DNA of 62,021 nt from Frigoribacterium sp. CFBP 13712 (GCF_014842255.1 NZ_JACYVH010000005.1:1-62021), one strand, 5' to 3'; positions 53,430-61,373 are shown, counted from the stretch's first letter. Program-made: numbers and translations. The notes: generated by a model from the letters alone, not told the origin.

Positions 53430-54020
53430 ATGCCTCCCGCAGACACCAGCGACACCGCCGCACCCGCCGACGCGCTCGACCTCGTGCGCGCCGAGGTCGA
53501 CCAGGCCCTCCGCGCCGTGATCGAGACGAGCCCCGACGGTCTCGAAGCCGTCGCGGGGCTGCTCGCCGACGCCGACCGCGTCTTCGTGCACGGCGCCGGT
53601 CGATCGGGCCTGGCCCTCCGTATGACGGCCATGCGCCTCATGCACTTCGGGCTGACCGTGCACGTCGTCGGCGACGTCACCACCCCCGCGATCCGCGAGG
53701 GCGACGTGCTGCTGACGGCGAGCGGCTCGGGCACGACGGGCGGCATCGTCCGTGCGGCGGAGGCGGCGACCGAGGCCGGCGCCCGCGTCGCCGCGGTGAC
53801 CACCGCCTCCTCGTCGCCCCTGGCCGAGCTGGCGACCGCCGTCGTCATCGTCCCCGCGGCCGAGAAGCTCGACCGCTCGGGCGACGCGTCGGCGCAGTAC
53901 GCGGGCGGCCTGTTCGAGCAGGTCGTCGTGCTGGTCGGCGACGCGATCTTCCACTCGCTGTGGAAGCGCTCGGGCATCGACGCCGACGACCTCTGGCCGC
54001 GGCACGCCAACCTCGAGTAG
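53430..54020 (+). CDS. hxlB: 6-phospho-3-hexuloisomerase
   Basis: Isomerises 3-hexulose 6-phosphate to fructose 6-phosphate in the ribulose monophosphate pathway. SIS-domain protein of 196 residues: RVFVHGAGRSGLALRMTAMRLMHFGLTVHVVGD, LLTASGSGTTGGIVRAAEAA and the active-site Glu region in AQYAGGLFEQVVVLVGDAIFHSL. ATG at 53430 with GAGGAGGG upstream; a GTG at 53406 is less likely. CTATCC (53338) and GGATAG (53367) form a spaced inverted repeat in the gap to the divergent regulator. Confidence 0.9.
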   Translation: MPPADTSDTAAPADALDLVRAEVDQALRAVIETSPDGLEAVAGLLADADRVFVHGAGRSGLALRMTAMRLMHFGLTVHVVGDVTTPAIREGDVLLTASGSGTTGGIVRAAEAATEAGARVAAVTTASSSPLAELATAVVIVPAAEKLDRSGDASAQYAGGLFEQVVVLVGDAIFHSLWKRSGIDADDLWPRHANLE

Positions 54021-54075
54021 TCGCACCGCGCCTCCTCGGATCCCGTTCCACCCCACCTCATAGAAGGAGCACCAC

Positions 54076-54696
54076 ATGAAGCTGCAGTTCGCCATGGACA
54101 CCCTGACCACCGAGGCCGCTCTCGAGCTCGCCGCCGCCGCCGCCCCGAGCGTCGACATCATCGAGCTGGGCACGCCGCTGATCAAGGCCGAGGGCTTCCG
54201 CGCCATCACCGCCATCAAAGAGGCGCACCCCGACAAGATCGTGTTCGCCGACCTCAAGACGATGGACGCCGGCGAGCTCGAGGCGGGCGAGGCCTTCAAG
54301 GCCGGCGCCGACCTGGTGACCGTGCTCGGCGTGGCCGGCGACAGCACCATCGCCGGTGCCGTCAAGGCCGCAAAGGCCCACGGCAAGGGCATCGTCGTCG
54401 ACCTGATCGGCGTCAGCGACAAGGCCGCCCGCGCGAAGGAGGTCGTCGAGCTCGGCGCCGAGTTCGTCGAGATGCACGCCGGTCTCGACGAGCAGGCCGA
54501 AGAGGGCTTCACGTTCGAGAAGCTGCTCGAGGCCGGCAAGGCCTCGGGCGTGCCGTTCTCCGTCGCCGGCGGTGTCAAGGCGTCGTCGGTCGGCTCGGTC
54601 CGCGACGCCGGTGCGCAGGTCGCCGTCGCCGGTGCCGCGATCTACGGTGCGGACGACGTCGCCGCGGCCGCTGCGGAGATCCGCGCCGCCATCTGA
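54076..54696 (+). CDS. hxlA: 3-hexulose-6-phosphate synthase
   Basis: Joins formaldehyde to ribulose 5-phosphate (or releases it in reverse to make ribulose 5-phosphate). TIM-barrel of the OMP decarboxylase superfamily, 206 residues: MKLQFAMDTLTTEAAL, VDIIELGTPLIKAEG, the signature FADLKTMDAG, VVDLIGVSD and SVAGGVKASSV. AAGGAG precedes the ATG. Directly after hxlB; the two are separate genes, not the fused form seen in archaea. Confidence 0.94.
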   Translation: MKLQFAMDTLTTEAALELAAAAAPSVDIIELGTPLIKAEGFRAITAIKEAHPDKIVFADLKTMDAGELEAGEAFKAGADLVTVLGVAGDSTIAGAVKAAKAHGKGIVVDLIGVSDKAARAKEVVELGAEFVEMHAGLDEQAEEGFTFEKLLEAGKASGVPFSVAGGVKASSVGSVRDAGAQVAVAGAAIYGADDVAAAAAEIRAAI

Positions 54697-54712
54697 TCCA
54701 CCCCACCACGTC

Positions 54713-54859
54713 GAACCCCCGCGTGAGCATCGCACCCTGTCACGTCGGGGTTCGATGCTCATGCGGGGGTTCCGCGTCGAGGCGACGAGCGTGCGCAGGG
54801 CTCGCCGAGAGGCACGGCCGTCGTCAGCGCCATTGCTGCCGGCGGCCGCACCTCTCGGC
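54713..54859. repeat. Two long inverted repeats after hxlA (families F and G)
   Basis: 54713-54772: 20-base arms GAACCCCCGCGTGAGCATCG with one G-T type mismatch, probably the hxlA terminator. 54804-54859: arms GCCGAGAGGnnCGGCCG with two mismatches around a 22-base loop. No gene between 54697 and 54931. Confidence 0.75.
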
Positions 54860-54931
54860 TCGCCGGGGTCGAAACTAGCGCGGACCTGAGCCGTAGTCGA
54901 GTCCGTGCGGGGTGGTCGTAGTGTGATCGTG

Positions 54932-55207
54932 ATGAGCGAGTCGATCACCCCCGAGCCCACCTCCGTCTCCGAGCCCGAGCCCGACCCCGCCCCCGGCGCC
55001 GCGCCCTCGCCCGGCATCTACCGGCACTTCAAGGGCGCGCTCTACGAGGTCGTCGGCACAGGGCGGCACAGCGAGACCGAAGAGCAGCTCGTTTTCTACC
55101 GGAAGCTCTACGACGACTACTCGTTCTGGGTGCGCCCGCTCGACGACTTCGTCGCGAACGTCCAGCGCGACGGGTACGACGGGCCGCGGTTCGTGCGCGA
55201 GCACTGA
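54932..55207 (+). CDS. DUF1653 family protein
   Basis: A 91-residue protein. After a Pro/Glu-rich N-terminus of about 28 residues comes the compact DUF1653 domain: GIYRHFKGALYEVVGTGRHSETEEQLVFYRKLYDD, then FWVRPLDDF. Function unknown; widespread as a single small protein. TAGTGT at 54919-54924, seven bases before the ATG, points to a leaderless message. Confidence 0.85.
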   Translation: MSESITPEPTSVSEPEPDPAPGAAPSPGIYRHFKGALYEVVGTGRHSETEEQLVFYRKLYDDYSFWVRPLDDFVANVQRDGYDGPRFVREH

Positions 55208-55554
55208 CCCGGTCGGCGGTGCCCTGAGCGGCACTGACCTGCCCGGCACTGACCTGCTCGGCGGCGCCCCGTCGTGCCTCACCGCGCCTCCTGCATCCTT
55301 CCACCGCGCCTCCCGCATCCCTCTGCAGGATGATTCTGTGCGGATGATCAGGAACCTTCTGCATACTTGCCGCTTCGCCCGAGCGCACGCCCGTCCGCAC
55401 GGGAGCGTGGGCGGACGACTCGAGGCTCAGCCGCCTCGACGGAATCCACCGCCGATCCCCGGTGTCGACGACGTGTCCAGTCCGTCGTCAGAACCGGGGT
55501 GCGCACTCCTCGCGAGCACCGAGGAGGCGCGGGTCGGCCGAGCACTAGGACCTC
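55208..55554. other. Intergenic region upstream of the lysozyme-like protein gene
   Basis: 347 bp with no supported gene. It has three tandem CGGCACTGACCTGC-type units (about 55231-55262), 10-mers at 55282, 55304 and 55523, and an inverted repeat GCCCGTCCGCAC/GCGTGGGCGGAC near 55386-55415. An open frame from 55338 has unlikely composition. Such a long leader before a wall-hydrolase gene can hide a riboswitch, but no c-di-AMP type core was found. Confidence 0.45.
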
Positions 55555-56493
55555 ATGCCCCTCGAGACACCCGGCACCACCCCCGCCCCGCCCACCCCTG
55601 AGACCGCCGCCACCGCCGTGCCCCCCACCCGCCGGGCCCTGGCCACCGCGCGTCGCCGGGCCGCCCGCCGCAAGCTGGTCGCCATCGGCTCGATCGCCGC
55701 CGTCGCCCTCGTCGGCGGCACCGGCTTCGCCGTGTACACGACGTCCGGGCCCGCGACCGGCGTGACCGCCGCCTCCCACGCGGCCGACGTCGAGGAGCAG
55801 GAGGCCGCGATCGCCGAGTCGCTCAGCCACGCGAAGGCGAAGTCGACGATCTCGATCGCGAACCAGGTCGTCGCCGCGTCCGCCGGCAAGGTCGACACGA
55901 GCGCGCTCGAGACCTCGCTGGCCGCACTCGACGACTACCGGTCGCTCGACGCCGACGCGGTCGACGACCGGGTCGCTGAGGCCGCGAGCACGGCGCAGAC
56001 CGTGCAGGCCGCCGCCGCCGAGGTCGACAAGCAGGCCAAGGCCGCCGCGGAGAAGAAGGCCGCCGAGGAGAAGGCCGCCGCCGAGGCGAAGGCCGCGGCA
56101 GACGCCAAGGCCGCTGCCGACGCGAAGGCGGCCGCCGAGGCCGCTGCCGCCGCAGCCGCCGCCGCGTCGCTGGCCGAGGGCAACTCCGTCGCCGGGGCCA
56201 AGGCCACCGCGCAGCGACTCGCCGCGTCCGACTACGGCTGGGGCGCCGACCAGAACTCGTGCCTCGTCTCGCTCTGGACGAAGGAGTCCGGCTGGAACTA
56301 CAAGGCCTACAACGCGAACGGCGGTGCGACGGGCATCCCGCAGGCGCTGCCCGGCAGCAAGATGGCGTCGGCCGGCTCGGACTGGGCCACGAACGCGACC
56401 ACCCAGGTCGTATGGGGGCTCGACTACATCGACCGCGCGTACGGCAGCCCGTGCGCCGCGTGGTCGCACAGCCAGGCGGTCAACTGGTACTGA
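55555..56493 (+). CDS. Secreted protein with aggregation-promoting-factor/lysozyme-like C-terminal domain
   Basis: Exported wall-active protein, 312 residues. A basic stretch (RRALATARRRAARRK) precedes a signal anchor (LVAIGSIAAVALVGGTGFAVY, about 40-60). A helical region with an Ala/Lys/Glu heptad-like coiled coil (KKAAEEKAAAEAKAAADAKA and on, about 160-200) leads to the C-terminal domain: CLVSLWTKESGWNYKAYN (catalytic-type Glu), GATGIPQALPGSKMASAG, VVWGLDYIDRAYGSPCAAW. This matches transglycosylase-like domains of resuscitation and aggregation factors. Probably a peptidoglycan hydrolase. Confidence 0.85.
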   Translation: MPLETPGTTPAPPTPETAATAVPPTRRALATARRRAARRKLVAIGSIAAVALVGGTGFAVYTTSGPATGVTAASHAADVEEQEAAIAESLSHAKAKSTISIANQVVAASAGKVDTSALETSLAALDDYRSLDADAVDDRVAEAASTAQTVQAAAAEVDKQAKAAAEKKAAEEKAAAEAKAAADAKAAADAKAAAEAAAAAAAAASLAEGNSVAGAKATAQRLAASDYGWGADQNSCLVSLWTKESGWNYKAYNANGGATGIPQALPGSKMASAGSDWATNATTQVVWGLDYIDRAYGSPCAAWSHSQAVNWY

Positions 56494-56569
56494 GCCGCCC
56501 TGCGGGCGGTGCGCCGAGTGGTAACACGCGCGACACGCGGCAGGGGCCAGCGGCTGCCAGGATCGAGGC

Positions 56570-57367
56570 ATGAGACGCCACGCCTCCGCCCTGCTCGAGT
56601 TCGACGTCGCGGCGCCCGCCGAGTTCGTGCTGTCGGTCGCCGTGTCGCGCCTGTACGACGGGGTGGTCGACGAGTCGCTGGCGGTGACGCAGAACGGCGA
56701 GCCGATCGAGGTGCGCGAGATCGACGACCGGCACGGCACGCGACTGCACCTGTGCGAGGTCGAGGCCGGGCGGGTGACCGTCGACTACCGGGCCGTCGTC
56801 GAGGGCCGTCTCGCGCCTCCTGAACTCGACGAGATCGATCTCGTGCGGTACCGCCGGCCGAGCCGGTACTGCGAGTCGGACACGCTGTTCCCGACGGCGC
56901 GGGCCGAGTTCGCCGGGCTGGACGGTCGCGATCTGCTCGCGGCGGTCAGCTCGTGGGTGGGCTCGCACCTGGCGTACGTTCCCGGGGCCAGCGCACCGAC
57001 CGACGGCGCCGTGCAGACGCTGCTCGACCGTCGGGGGGTCTGCCGCGACTACGCGCACCTCGTCGTCGCGCTGCTGCGGGCGCTCGATGTGCCGGCGCGG
57101 CTCGTGTCGGTCTACGCGCCGGGGCTGTCGCCGATGGACTTCCACGCCGTCGCCGAGGCGTGGGTCGACGGGCGGTGGCACGTGGTCGACGCGACGGCGC
57201 TGGCCCCGCGGCAGTCGCTGGTGCGGATCGCGACCGGGCGCGACGCGTCCGACACGGCGTTCCTGTCGAGCCGAGGAGGCGCGGTGACGGTCGCGAGCAT
57301 GCGCGTCACCGCCGTCGTCGACGAGCTCCCGACCGACGACGTCGCGCAGTTCGTCAGCCTCGGCTGA
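56570..57367 (+). CDS. Transglutaminase-like domain protein
   Basis: Cysteine-protease-fold protein of 265 residues. N-terminal half is a beta-sandwich (bacterial transglutaminase-like N domain); the catalytic triad is in DRRGVCRDYAHL (Cys), PMDFHAVAEAWVDGRW (His) and HVVDAT (Asp). No signal peptide. Probable peptidase or amidase rather than a cross-linker. CAGGAT lies six bases before the ATG. Confidence 0.87.
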   Translation: MRRHASALLEFDVAAPAEFVLSVAVSRLYDGVVDESLAVTQNGEPIEVREIDDRHGTRLHLCEVEAGRVTVDYRAVVEGRLAPPELDEIDLVRYRRPSRYCESDTLFPTARAEFAGLDGRDLLAAVSSWVGSHLAYVPGASAPTDGAVQTLLDRRGVCRDYAHLVVALLRALDVPARLVSVYAPGLSPMDFHAVAEAWVDGRWHVVDATALAPRQSLVRIATGRDASDTAFLSSRGGAVTVASMRVTAVVDELPTDDVAQFVSLG

Positions 57368-57385
57368 GCCTGCGGCCAACGCGCC

Positions 57386-57451
57386 GAGACCCCAACTCCT
57401 CGCCGAGACCCCTCTGCGCGCACTGGGGTCTCGGCGAACCGCTGGGGTCTC
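57386..57451. repeat. Palindromic element, family D, copy 1
   Basis: Outer GAGACCCC/GGGGTCTC and inner TCGCCGAGACCCC/GGGGTCTCGGCGA pairs in nested order, between convergent genes. Copy 2 is 770 bp further on. Confidence 0.85.
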
Positions 57452-57463
57452 GCGCGGCTGCCC

Positions 57464-58093
57464 TCAGTCGGTGAGAGTCGGCCAGAGCGGACGGGCTCTC
57501 GCCGCCTCGATCGCGAAGTCGACGGCGTCGAGGGTGTGCCGCGCTTCGGCGACGTCGAACTCGGGCCAGCTCACGACGAGATCGAGCGCGCCGGCGGATG
57601 GCAGCGGCCAGAGCCACAGCGAGGCCGACGTGGTGAAGAGCTCGTCGTCGCCCGTGCCGCCGTGTTCGTTCAGGGTCAGGAGGGGCGGGTCGGGAACCAC
57701 GGCATCGTCACCGAAGTGATGGTGGCCGTGACCGACTTCGGTCAGGGCCTTCGTCCCGTCGGCGAGGGCGACGCCGAACCGGATGCTTCGAGCCGGGTCG
57801 GCTCTGCCCGGCCGCCAGCGTCCGCCTTCGAAGCGGTCGGACAGGTCAGCCCACTCGCGAGGTGTCTGGCCCCGGCTGCGGAGCGACCAGTCGACGTCCA
57901 GCGCGACGCCCGTCGGGTACACGGCGAGGCCTCTGATCGTGATGGCGACATCGTCGGTCGAGGCGAGCAGCGCCGACACCCCGATGCGCGAAGGAAGCCA
58001 GCCGGTAGGAGGCGCGGCCCACTCGGGAGGCCGGTACGACTCCGCCGGGACCTCGTCGTCGTCGGACGGCACGACCGCAGGAAAGAACGTCAT
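57464..58093 (-). CDS. Hypothetical protein, 209 residues
   Basis: Not recognised. Soluble, beta-rich; features include PPEWAAPPTGWLPSRIGVSALLASTDDVAITIRGLAVYPTGVALDVDWSLR-type strands and a histidine cluster HGHHHFG near the middle, then SASLWLWPLPSAGALDLVVSWPEFDV. The layout suggests a small jelly-roll-like domain of unknown role. TACGGT lies five bases before the ATG. Confidence 0.65.
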   Translation of the reverse strand: MTFFPAVVPSDDDEVPAESYRPPEWAAPPTGWLPSRIGVSALLASTDDVAITIRGLAVYPTGVALDVDWSLRSRGQTPREWADLSDRFEGGRWRPGRADPARSIRFGVALADGTKALTEVGHGHHHFGDDAVVPDPPLLTLNEHGGTGDDELFTTSASLWLWPLPSAGALDLVVSWPEFDVAEARHTLDAVDFAIEAARARPLWPTLTD

Positions 58094-58153
58094 GCCTCAC
58101 CGTAGTCACGCAGGTGTCCGCCCGAGCCGCCGACCAGCCGCCGACCAGCCGCC

Positions 58154-58219
58154 GAGACCCCAGCAGTTCGCCGAGACCCCTCTGCGCGCACCGGGGTCTG
58201 GGCGACGTGCTGGGGTCTC
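58154..58219. repeat. Palindromic element, family D, copy 2
   Basis: Same order of GAGACCCC, GCCGAGACCCC, GGGGTCT and GGGGTCTC blocks as copy 1, with a shared central CTCTGCGCGCAC. It lies between two minus-strand genes. Confidence 0.85.
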
Positions 58220-58275
58220 GTCCGAGGCCACGAAGGCGCCGGGCGAGAAGGCTGGCGGAGAGGACCAGCCGATCG

Positions 58276-58626
58276 TCACTTGGTCTCATTCGGGTGGTTC
58301 GTGTGGACCTGTTCGAGGTAGACGGTCTGCCCGTCGACGAAGTACCAGATGCGCGCAGTCCCTTGGGCTGTCGGCTTGTGCTGCCAGCGGTCGTACGTGA
58401 TGCCGCTCCGCTCGATCGATCCGAGTTCGCCTCGAAGCCGGTAATTGGTCGGAGTCGTCACGAGGGGAGTGCGCGTGAGGAAGTCCCATGTCTCAGCCAT
58501 GGCGTTGCGAACCGTCGAGGTCAGATCCCTCCAGCCCCTGACGGCATCCACCGTCGCGAACCGGATCTCGTACTCGATCTTCTTCGCAGGTCGTGGAACC
58601 AGGTCGCCCCTCTTGCGGCCCGCCAA
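58276..58626 (-). CDS. RelE/ParE-type toxin of a type II toxin-antitoxin pair
   Basis: A 116-residue basic protein starting at a TTG (58626) two bases after the antitoxin stop; no better start exists close by. Core text fits the RelE/ParE fold: IEYEIRFATVDAVRGWRDL, NYRLRGELGS and ARIWYFVDGQTVYLEQVHTNHPNETK, the last strand and basic tail where ribosome-dependent RNases place their active residues. Expected to cut mRNA when free of antitoxin. Confidence 0.72.
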   Translation of the reverse strand: MAGRKRGDLVPRPAKKIEYEIRFATVDAVRGWRDLTSTVRNAMAETWDFLTRTPLVTTPTNYRLRGELGSIERSGITYDRWQHKPTAQGTARIWYFVDGQTVYLEQVHTNHPNETK

Positions 58627-58628
58627 AC

Positions 58629-59093
58629 CTAGGGCCGCTCGACGGAGTGGACGACCCCGTCGTCGAGCCACTGGAGATCTTCGCGGCCGAGCCCTGCCGC
58701 CACGGCCGTGGCCGTCTCCTTCCAGGCGGTCAACTCGACGGTGACGAGATGAGACTGGTCGGTCGAGAACGAGGCGCGCGCGGCGTCGATGAGATCGCGC
58801 GCGCATGTCTCGCGGTCGGCGGGTGACAGTGCGAGCATCCACGGGAAGGATCGCGACATCCGCTCACTCAGGGAGCCTTCCGTGTCGAGCGTGACCGTGA
58901 TCAACTGCGCCGCGATGTCGAGGAGCCGCGTTCGGCCGACGGCCTCGCGCTGCGACATCAGCACGAGCGCCTCACCATCGCGACGTGTCACCGTCACAGG
59001 GTGATCCTCCGCTTCGGCGAAGACCTCCGCCGAGTGCTTGCTCAGGTCGGAGGAGCGACGGGTGCGCGAGAGGCTGTAGATCGTCTGGCTCAT
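58629..59093 (-). CDS. Phd/YefM-type antitoxin
   Basis: Antitoxin of 154 residues, longer than usual. The N-terminal 50 residues are the DNA-binding YefM domain (SSDLSKHSAEVFAEAEDHPVTVTRRDGEALVLMSQRE); the rest is helical and should wrap the toxin. The ATG at 59093 is six bases from a TACTCT -10, and a perfect TTCCGAAC/GTTCGGAA operator fills the spacer upstream, so the pair represses itself. Confidence 0.8.
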   Translation of the reverse strand: MSQTIYSLSRTRRSSDLSKHSAEVFAEAEDHPVTVTRRDGEALVLMSQREAVGRTRLLDIAAQLITVTLDTEGSLSERMSRSFPWMLALSPADRETCARDLIDAARASFSTDQSHLVTVELTAWKETATAVAAGLGREDLQWLDDGVVHSVERP

Positions 59094-59099
59094 CTCCCC

Positions 59100-59128
59100 A
59101 GAGTATTCCGAACACGTTCGGAAGTCCA
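59100..59128 (-). promoter_or_regulatory. Promoter and operator of the toxin-antitoxin pair
   Basis: On the minus strand TGGACT (59128-59123), 17 bases, TACTCT (59105-59100). The spacer is almost exactly the inverted repeat TTCCGAACACGTTCGGAA (59106-59123), an ideal place for autorepression. Start of transcription falls at or near the ATG. Confidence 0.7.
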
Positions 59129-59144
59129 GGGGGCCGGATGATGA

Positions 59145-59579
59145 TCAGGGCGTGACGGCCTCGTCGCTCTCCGACCGCTTCCCCATGCTGACCGCCTCAT
59201 AGGTCGCGTAGCCGAGGCTCTCGTAGAACGCGATGACGTCGGTGTTGTCGGGTCGCACCTGCAGCTGCACCTTGGGGCAGCCGAGCGCGGCCAGCATCGC
59301 CTCGGCCTCGCCGACCAGCGCCTTCCCCAGCCCGGTGCCGCGCTGGGAGGCCGCGACGGCGAGGTAGTGGATCCACCCCCGGTGCCCGTCGTAACCGACC
59401 ATGGCGGTGCCGACCACCGAGCCGGCGTCGTCGGCGACGAGGAACATCTCGGGCTGGGTCGTCGTCTTGCGCTGGATGTCCCGGTACGGGTCGTTCCACG
59501 GCCTGACGAGCCGCGCCTCCTGCCAGAGGGCGACCACGGCCTCGGTGTCCGCCTCGGCGAACGCTCTGATCTGAACCAT
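59145..59579 (-). CDS. GNAT acetyltransferase, YpeA-like
   Basis: N-acetyltransferase of 144 residues: VQIRAFAEADTEAVVALWQEARL at the start, MFLVADDAGSVVGTAMVGYDGHRGWIHYLAV, and the acetyl-CoA loop QRGTGLGKALVGEAEAML. The text is close to the YpeA group of unknown substrate. ATG at 59579; the longer frame upstream belongs to another gene. CAGGCT lies six bases before the start. Confidence 0.85.
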   Translation of the reverse strand: MVQIRAFAEADTEAVVALWQEARLVRPWNDPYRDIQRKTTTQPEMFLVADDAGSVVGTAMVGYDGHRGWIHYLAVAASQRGTGLGKALVGEAEAMLAALGCPKVQLQVRPDNTDVIAFYESLGYATYEAVSMGKRSESDEAVTP

Positions 59580-59647
59580 GCCGAGAGCCTGACACGAGGA
59601 GGCGCGACTCCCGACCGCGAGTCGCTCACGACGCCCCCGATCGGCCT

Positions 59648-60181
59648 CTATCGCGGGGCGTGCGCGGGCAGCGGCACCGCGTACTTGAACCCGACGTGCG
59701 AATCGACGAAGCCGAGGCGCGTGTAGAAGCGGTGCGCGTCGGTGCGGGCGGAGTCCGAGGTGAGCTGCACCAGGGGTGTGGAGAGTTCGATGGCCGCCTG
59801 CTCGGTCACCCAGCGCATCATCGCGCCTCCGATGCCCGACGACCGCTGCGTGCTGGCCACGCGCACCGCCTCGACCAGCAGTCGCGAGCTGCCGCGTCGT
59901 GCCATGCCGGGGATGACCGTCAGCTGCAGCGTGCCCACGACGACGCCGGCGGCGTCCACCGCCACGACGAGCTCGTTGCTCGGGTCGTCGACGATCCGAT
60001 CGAGCGCGGATGCGTAGGCGCCCCGGTCTCCGTCGCTCGCGACGTCGCCGCGCCCGGCGCTGATCGGATCGTCCGACAGCAGCCCCATGATCGCCTCGAG
60101 GTCGTCGCGGGTCGCCCGTCTCACGAGCACGCTCGCGTCGCGGGCGCGGACGGACACGGGCAGCTTCAGTCGTGCGATCAC
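59648..60181 (-). CDS. GNAT family N-acetyltransferase
   Basis: A 177-residue acetyltransferase with VLVRRATRDDLEAIMGLLSDD, LVVAVDAAGVVVGTLQLTVIP, the cofactor loop QRSSGIGGAMMRWVTEQA and the closing DAHRFYTRLGFVDSHVGFKY. Substrate unknown. Its ATG overlaps the stop of the upstream TPR gene by four bases. Confidence 0.87.
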   Translation of the reverse strand: MIARLKLPVSVRARDASVLVRRATRDDLEAIMGLLSDDPISAGRGDVASDGDRGAYASALDRIVDDPSNELVVAVDAAGVVVGTLQLTVIPGMARRGSSRLLVEAVRVASTQRSSGIGGAMMRWVTEQAAIELSTPLVQLTSDSARTDAHRFYTRLGFVDSHVGFKYAVPLPAHAPR

Positions 60182-60669
60182 CGCTCGTCCTCGGTGAGGG
60201 CGGCGGCGTAGGCCTTGACGGAGCGGTGGTAGCGGGGGAGGGTCGGTTCGACGGCCTCGATCGCCACGCGGAGTGCTTCGTCGGGGCGGCCGGCGCTGTG
60301 CAGCGCGAGGGCGAGGAAGACCTTGGGGGCCGCTCCGGTGGCCGGGTGCTCGGGTGCGTCTCGGAGCATCGCGATGGCCTCATCGGTGCGGCCGATGTTG
60401 CGGAGGGTCGACGCGTGCTGCACGACCATCCGGGCGGCCCGGTCGGGGTCGACGGCGTCGAGCCCGGCTGCGGTGGCGGCGGCGTAGTGCACGTCGGCCT
60501 CGACCTCGTGCCCGCCGGTGTCGAAGGCGCCCCCGAGCTCGAACTCGCCCAGGGCGGGGTGCGGTGCCTCGTCGGCGAGGGTGCGCATGCGATCGATCCG
60601 CTGCTGGTCGTCGATCGTCTCGTCAGCCCACAGCGCGGCCACTCGGTCTTCCCACATTTCGTCGCTCAT
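60178..60669 (-). CDS. Tetratricopeptide-type small protein
   Basis: A 163-residue helical protein: VAALWADETIDDQQRIDRMRTLADEAP, ARMVVQHASTLRNIGRTDEAIAMLRDAPEH, KVFLALALHSAGRPDEALRVAIEAVEPTLPRYHRSVKAYAAAL. This is the layout of the 'tetratrico peptide repeat' group of about 160 residues found in many actinobacteria. Coupled to the acetyltransferase gene by an ATGA overlap. Confidence 0.82.
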   Translation of the reverse strand: MSDEMWEDRVAALWADETIDDQQRIDRMRTLADEAPHPALGEFELGGAFDTGGHEVEADVHYAAATAAGLDAVDPDRAARMVVQHASTLRNIGRTDEAIAMLRDAPEHPATGAAPKVFLALALHSAGRPDEALRVAIEAVEPTLPRYHRSVKAYAAALTEDER

Positions 60670-60737
60670 GCCACCACGCTATTGCGATCCGGTGGCCGGG
60701 TGGGGAGCTCGGCGCCTCATTCTCCTAGGCTTCGGGC

Positions 60738-61373
60738 ATGACAGGGGACGTCGAGAGGTCGTACTCACAGCGTGCCGCCGAGTACATCGAGCAGCTGGGG
60801 TCGATGTCGGCGGCGCATCCGTCCGATGTGCAGCTCGTGACGACGTGGGCCGAGGGGGTCGACGGCCCGGTGCTCGACGCGGGGTGCGGGCCCGGTCAGT
60901 GGACGGCTCATCTGGCGGGCCGCGGCGTCGCTGCCCGCGGTGTCGATGCGGTCGGGGCCTTCGTCGACCATGCACGCGCCTCCTACCCTTCTGTGCCCTT
61001 CGCGATCGGGAGCATCGACGCCCTGACCGACCCGGCGGACAGCTACGGGGGAGTGCTGGCGTGGTACTCGCTCATCCACCACGAGCCGGCGGCCCTCGGC
61101 GGTGCGCTCGACGAGTTCGCGCGGGTGCTCCGGCCCGGCGGCCGGCTCCTGGTGGGGTTCTTCGTCGGCGACGAGGTGGAGGCGTTCGACCATGCCGTCG
61201 TCACCGCGTACCGGTGGTCGGTCGACGCGCTGACCGCCGAGCTCGAGGAGGCGCGGTTCGACGTGGTCGAGACGCATACGCGGACAGGTGGTCGGCCGGG
61301 GCGTGGGCATGGGCCGGGGCCGCGGCCGCGCCCGCATGGGGCGATCCTCGCGGAGCTGCGTCGGCACCCGTGA
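60738..61373 (+). CDS. Class I SAM-dependent methyltransferase
   Basis: Methyltransferase of 211 residues: SAM-binding motif I VLDAGCGPGQWTAHLAGRG, acidic loop GVDAVGAFV, LAWYSLIHHEP (motif IV region) and EFARVLRPGGRLLVGFFVG. The last 25 residues are Arg/Gly/Pro-rich and poorly conserved in style. TAGGCT at 60726-60731 is six bases before the ATG. Substrate unknown. Confidence 0.87.
   Translation: MTGDVERSYSQRAAEYIEQLGSMSAAHPSDVQLVTTWAEGVDGPVLDAGCGPGQWTAHLAGRGVAARGVDAVGAFVDHARASYPSVPFAIGSIDALTDPADSYGGVLAWYSLIHHEPAALGGALDEFARVLRPGGRLLVGFFVGDEVEAFDHAVVTAYRWSVDALTAELEEARFDVVETHTRTGGRPGRGHGPGPRPRPHGAILAELRRHP

Noticed and set aside
55208-55554. c-di-AMP riboswitch before a wall-hydrolase gene
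   Set aside because: Such riboswitches are common before actinobacterial hydrolase genes, but the conserved core elements could not be found here.
55338-55601. An 87-codon frame upstream of the lysozyme-like protein gene
   Set aside because: It has no ribosome site, a poor codon pattern, and overlaps the start of the real gene in another frame.
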